From: Comamonadaceae bacterium
GTDB taxonomy: Bacteria > Pseudomonadota > Gammaproteobacteria > Burkholderiales > Burkholderiaceae_C
Assembly (NCBI GenBank): GCA_947454955.1
Contig: CANGLW010000003.1
Location: 62,001-126,000, forward strand
Length of the DNA: 64,000 nucleotides
Direction of reading: 5' to 3'
Part shown: positions 61,187 through 64,000 of the stretch, piece by piece
Numbering within the stretch: the stretch's first letter is position 1
Layout of the letters: each line of letters starts with the position of its first letter
Notes under the pieces: generated by a model
What the model was told of the DNA's origin: nothing
The model's database searches: none
Seen by the model: only the letters and a program-made list of their open reading frames with translations
Position numbers and translations under genes: made by a program

Positions 61187-62148
61187 GACTTGGCCTCCTG
61201 CGGGTTCGTTTTAAAAAGACGCTGCTTGAGTTGCGTGAACAGCTTGCTGCGCAGCAAACCACCGGGTAGGAAAAAGATGAGGAACACAATGATCAAACCC
61301 AAGATGGCTTGGTTGTAATCCAGAAACCTGGACAGCACACTTTGCTCGATCACAACAAACACCAACGCACCCAGCACGGGGCCAAACAACGTGCCCGCAC
61401 CGCCCAGCATGGCCATCACCGGCACCTTCAAGGTCATGACGATGGAGAAAGCATCAGGCGGCGAGATGTAGGACACCCACGATGCCGAGATGGCACCAGA
61501 CGTTCCACAAAAAATAGCCGACAAGGCAAAGGCTGCAATCTTGGAGGCGTTGACATTCACACCCACCATGTCGGCTGCATCTTCGTTTTGCTCAATACAA
61601 CGCAAGCCAAAGCCTAAGCGGCTTCTGTCAACGATCACGGTGGCAATGACAGCCAACAGCATCAACACCAAAAACGCGTACAGAAACACCATGCCTGCGT
61701 AGTCAGGGCCACCTCGGAATATGGGCAAATTCAAACCCTCGCCGCCCCCCGTGAAGCTTGACCAAGACGCCGTGATCAGTCGCAAGATTTCAACGATGGA
61801 AATGGAACCAATGGCAAAGTAGTGGCCCTTCATGCGCAAAATCGCATACCCGAGGCACACGGCAAACAGCCCTGTGATGATCGTGGCAACGAACCAGGCC
61901 AACACCATAGGCATACCCGCGTTTTGCAGCAAGGCGCCTGCATAAGCGCCCAGACCGACAAAGGCGGATGTTGAAAACGATGGATAGCCGGTGTAGCCAC
62001 CGATGAAATTCCAAGACAAGGCCAGCGCGGCATACATGCACACAAAGCTGGCTTGCTGGACGACGTAGTTGTTGGCCATGAACGGCGTGAGCGCGAGCAA
62101 CACCGTGAGAGGCACAAACCACAGAAGACCGGAACGTAGAGAGTTCAT
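61183..62148 (-). CDS. livM: Branched-chain/amide-type ABC transporter permease LivM
   Basis: This is one of the two permease subunits, 321 residues with about nine hydrophobic segments and the family segments YTGYPSFSTSAFVGLGAYAGA and CIEQNEDAADMVGVNVNASK (the EAA-like loop). The frame is open to 62247, but the ATG at 62148 overlaps the livH stop as ATGA and starts a good membrane protein. Confidence 0.93.
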   Translation of the reverse strand: MNSLRSGLLWFVPLTVLLALTPFMANNYVVQQASFVCMYAALALSWNFIGGYTGYPSFSTSAFVGLGAYAGALLQNAGMPMVLAWFVATIITGLFAVCLGYAILRMKGHYFAIGSISIVEILRLITASWSSFTGGGEGLNLPIFRGGPDYAGMVFLYAFLVLMLLAVIATVIVDRSRLGFGLRCIEQNEDAADMVGVNVNASKIAAFALSAIFCGTSGAISASWVSYISPPDAFSIVMTLKVPVMAMLGGAGTLFGPVLGALVFVVIEQSVLSRFLDYNQAILGLIIVFLIFFLPGGLLRSKLFTQLKQRLFKTNPQEAKS

Positions 62149-63008
62149 TCGTAACCTGCCTTGCCCAATAGACCCGTGGGTCGGGTCATCAACAAAACGA
62201 TCATCAACACCGAGCCTGTGAGCACCGCGTTCTGCGGCCCCCACCAATTGCCCGAGAGGCTCTCAATCAAACCGAGCGCCAATCCACCAATCAGGGCTCC
62301 AGGCACACTGCCCAAACCACCCAGCACACACACCGCAAAGGCTTTGCCCAACAGCAAGCCAGAGATGTTGGTGGTGACTGGGAACGTGACGGCCATCAGC
62401 ACGCCACAAGCACCTGCCATCATGGCGCTGATGGCAAAGGTCACCGCATACACCCTGTTGATGGGAATGCCCATCAGGGCAGCCGCATCTCGGTCCATGC
62501 GCACCGCCACGATGGCTCGCCCCGTGCGTGATGTACGCATGACCCAGTACAAAATTCCTGTGAGGGCCAGCGCGAGCACCATCGCTAACAGACGGTCTCC
62601 GGGAAGCACCACATCCAAGAAAGAGACACTCCCGATGTCCATGGTGATGCGGCGTGGGGTTGCTTCAAACACCACGTTCATCACGTTGTACAAAATCATG
62701 TCCAACCCGAAAGTCAGGGTCAAGGTGGTGAGCACAGGCCTTGCGACCACTCGGTTGATCATCACAAACTGAAGCAGGTAACCGAGCAGAAACAACAAGG
62801 GCGGGACAATCAACAACATGAACAAGGGGTTGATCTTCAAGTGCAGCCACGCAAAATACGTGAGGTAGCCGCCTAGAATGATCATGGACCCATGCATCAT
62901 GTTGATGATGTTGAGGACGCCCCAAACCAGTGAGAAGCCCACGGCGATGCACGCGTAAAGTGCACCAAGCATGAGCCCGTTGGTCAGGACCTGGATGTAA
63001 GCCTCCAC
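62145..63008 (-). CDS. livH: Branched-chain/amide-type ABC transporter permease LivH
   Basis: This is the second permease subunit, 287 residues with about eight membrane segments. It starts MEAYIQVLTNGLMLGALYACIAVGFSL, has VAVRMDRDAAALMGIPINRVYA as its cytoplasmic coupling loop, and ends with GLLGKAGYE. It lies 13 bases past the receptor gene. Confidence 0.93.
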   Translation of the reverse strand: MEAYIQVLTNGLMLGALYACIAVGFSLVWGVLNIINMMHGSMIILGGYLTYFAWLHLKINPLFMLLIVPPLLFLLGYLLQFVMINRVVARPVLTTLTLTFGLDMILYNVMNVVFEATPRRITMDIGSVSFLDVVLPGDRLLAMVLALALTGILYWVMRTSRTGRAIVAVRMDRDAAALMGIPINRVYAVTFAISAMMAGACGVLMAVTFPVTTNISGLLLGKAFAVCVLGGLGSVPGALIGGLALGLIESLSGNWWGPQNAVLTGSVLMIVLLMTRPTGLLGKAGYE

Positions 63009-63021
63009 CTTGGTGCCTCGC

Positions 63022-64000
63022 TTACTTGATGATCTGCAAAGTGCCTTGCTTGATCACATCTGGGAAGAGCGGCACCACCTTACCCTTTTGCACTTGAACG
63101 ATGGGCAGATCGCGGCCTTGGTTCATGCCGTTAGGGCCAAATTTGATGGGGCCGTAAAAGGTCATGATGTCGGTGGCAGCCAGGGCGTCGCGCACTTTGG
63201 CTTTGTCCACAGAGCCCGCTTTTTCAATGGCTTTTTGCAGAGTGATCAAAGCAGCTGCGGCTGAAGCGTTCACGTAGTCAGGGTCACCCTTGCCTTGGGC
63301 CAGGAAGTCTTTGTAGAACTCTTGGGTAGAACCAAACACATCGTCGCTTTTGTACAGCGCGGAGTGGTGCCACCAGGATGCGCTGGTCACACCGTCTGCC
63401 ACAGGGCCTAAGGCGGTGATGAACTCTTGGTAAGCAGGGCCAGTGATCATGGTGATGATGGGCGCGGTGATTTTCAAATCAGCCATTTGCTTACGTGCCA
63501 GCACCAAGTCTTGGGTGTAGCCGCTGATGTAAATCCAATCAGGTGCACTGGCCTTGATTTTGGACAGGGCCGTGGCGTGGTCCAACATGCCCACAGGGTA
63601 GGTCTCGTTGTAAACCACTTGCAAACCAGCACGCTCGGCCGAGGCCTTCATTTCATTGGCCATGGATTTGGGAAACACATCCTCGCGGCCCAGAATCGCG
63701 ATTTTCTTGATGCTGGGTTGCACCTTGGTGAACATCTTGGCCATGTTCTCAGTGATGCCGCCATTCGGTGACAGCGTGCCAAATAGGTATTTGTAGCCTT
63801 GGTTGAACACCGATTCGCTAGATGCCACCGAGGCCATCACTGGCACGCCATAACGCTCAGCCACACCAGCCACCACCTTGGTGTGGCCAGACCCAAAGGG
63901 CGCCGTCAGGAAGTCGACCTTGTCTTGGGTGATGAGTTTCTCAGCGATTTGCTGGGCGCGCTTTTCGTCTGTCTGGTAGTCGACCTCAATGATCTCCACC
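63022..64000 (-). CDS. ABC transporter substrate-binding protein LivK-like (N-terminus beyond window)
   Basis: This is the periplasmic receptor of the importer. The visible 325 residues show the leucine-binding-protein fold: FLTAPFGSGHTKVVAGVAERYGVPVM, SVFNQGYKYLFGTLSPNGG, and a C-terminal YGPIKFGPNGMNQGRDLPIVQVQKGK. The 5' end, with the signal peptide, is to the right of position 64000. The ligand cannot be named, but the DUF1116 neighbour points to a nitrogen compound such as a ureide or oxamate. Confidence 0.88.
   Translation of the reverse strand, partial: VEIIEVDYQTDEKRAQQIAEKLITQDKVDFLTAPFGSGHTKVVAGVAERYGVPVMASVASSESVFNQGYKYLFGTLSPNGGITENMAKMFTKVQPSIKKIAILGREDVFPKSMANEMKASAERAGLQVVYNETYPVGMLDHATALSKIKASAPDWIYISGYTQDLVLARKQMADLKITAPIITMITGPAYQEFITALGPVADGVTSASWWHHSALYKSDDVFGSTQEFYKDFLAQGKGDPDYVNASAAAALITLQKAIEKAGSVDKAKVRDALAATDIMTFYGPIKFGPNGMNQGRDLPIVQVQKGKVVPLFPDVIKQGTLQIIK

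Overview
The window is chromosomal DNA from a GC-rich betaproteobacterium, most likely a member of the Comamonadaceae (Burkholderiales). This is inferred from family content: a complete mraZ-to-ftsA division and cell-wall cluster, a Bug-type (TctC) periplasmic receptor, an H1-like DksA fusion, the dapF-DUF484-xerC order, and an argB-slmA pair. No species can be named from the sequence alone. I see no tRNA, rRNA operon, CRISPR array, insertion sequence or prophage. The one clear structural RNA is RNase P RNA.

Layout. 1-15.5 kb, minus strand: the dcw cluster in the order mraZ, rsmH, ftsL, ftsI, murE, murF, mraY, murD, ftsW, murG, murC, ddl, ftsQ, ftsA (ftsA runs off the left edge). Almost every junction overlaps by 1-11 bases, so the cluster reads as one translationally coupled operon driven from upstream of mraZ, where four 10-bp-spaced AAAGTG-type MraZ boxes sit. 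15.7-19.6 kb: DksA-like regulator, metal-chaperone GTPase, RlmI-type methyltransferase. 19.7-22 kb, plus strand: cheW and a chemoreceptor. 22-24.6 kb: xerC, DUF484, dapF. 24.7-31.4 kb: small carriers and oxidoreductases, rnpB, cysM. 31.5-37.3 kb: htpX, DUF3025, pyrC, a diguanylate cyclase and an Atm1-like ABC exporter. 37.3-46.1 kb: three hotdog thioesterases and a fatty-acid beta-oxidation operon with a TetR regulator. 46.2-52.2 kb: secreted caspase-like protein, FAH-family hydrolase, slmA, argB, alpha/beta hydrolase, nitronate monooxygenase. 52.3-55.7 kb: a 1106-residue octapeptide-repeat protein. 55.7-58.4 kb: a compact operon with a rearranged photolyase/cryptochrome-like protein and a Coq7-like hydroxylase. 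58.5-64 kb: a DUF1116 protein with a branched-chain-amino-acid-type ABC transporter (livFGMHK).

The most unusual structures are: (1) two tandem 86-bp repeats between ftsW and murG, each encoding a 29-residue mini-ORF with its own GGAGG site and an ATGA overlap to the next frame, fronted by a 21-bp RNA hairpin; (2) a dispersed 17-nt element, GCTAT-N7-ATAGC, found in at least four perfect and several degenerate copies, mostly inside genes; (3) the octapeptide-repeat protein; (4) a roughly 105-residue acidic insertion in MurD; (5) a DksA homologue with a histone-H1-like arm that has lost three of four zinc cysteines; and (6) a photolyase-like protein whose FAD domain comes first and whose alpha/beta-like domain comes last.
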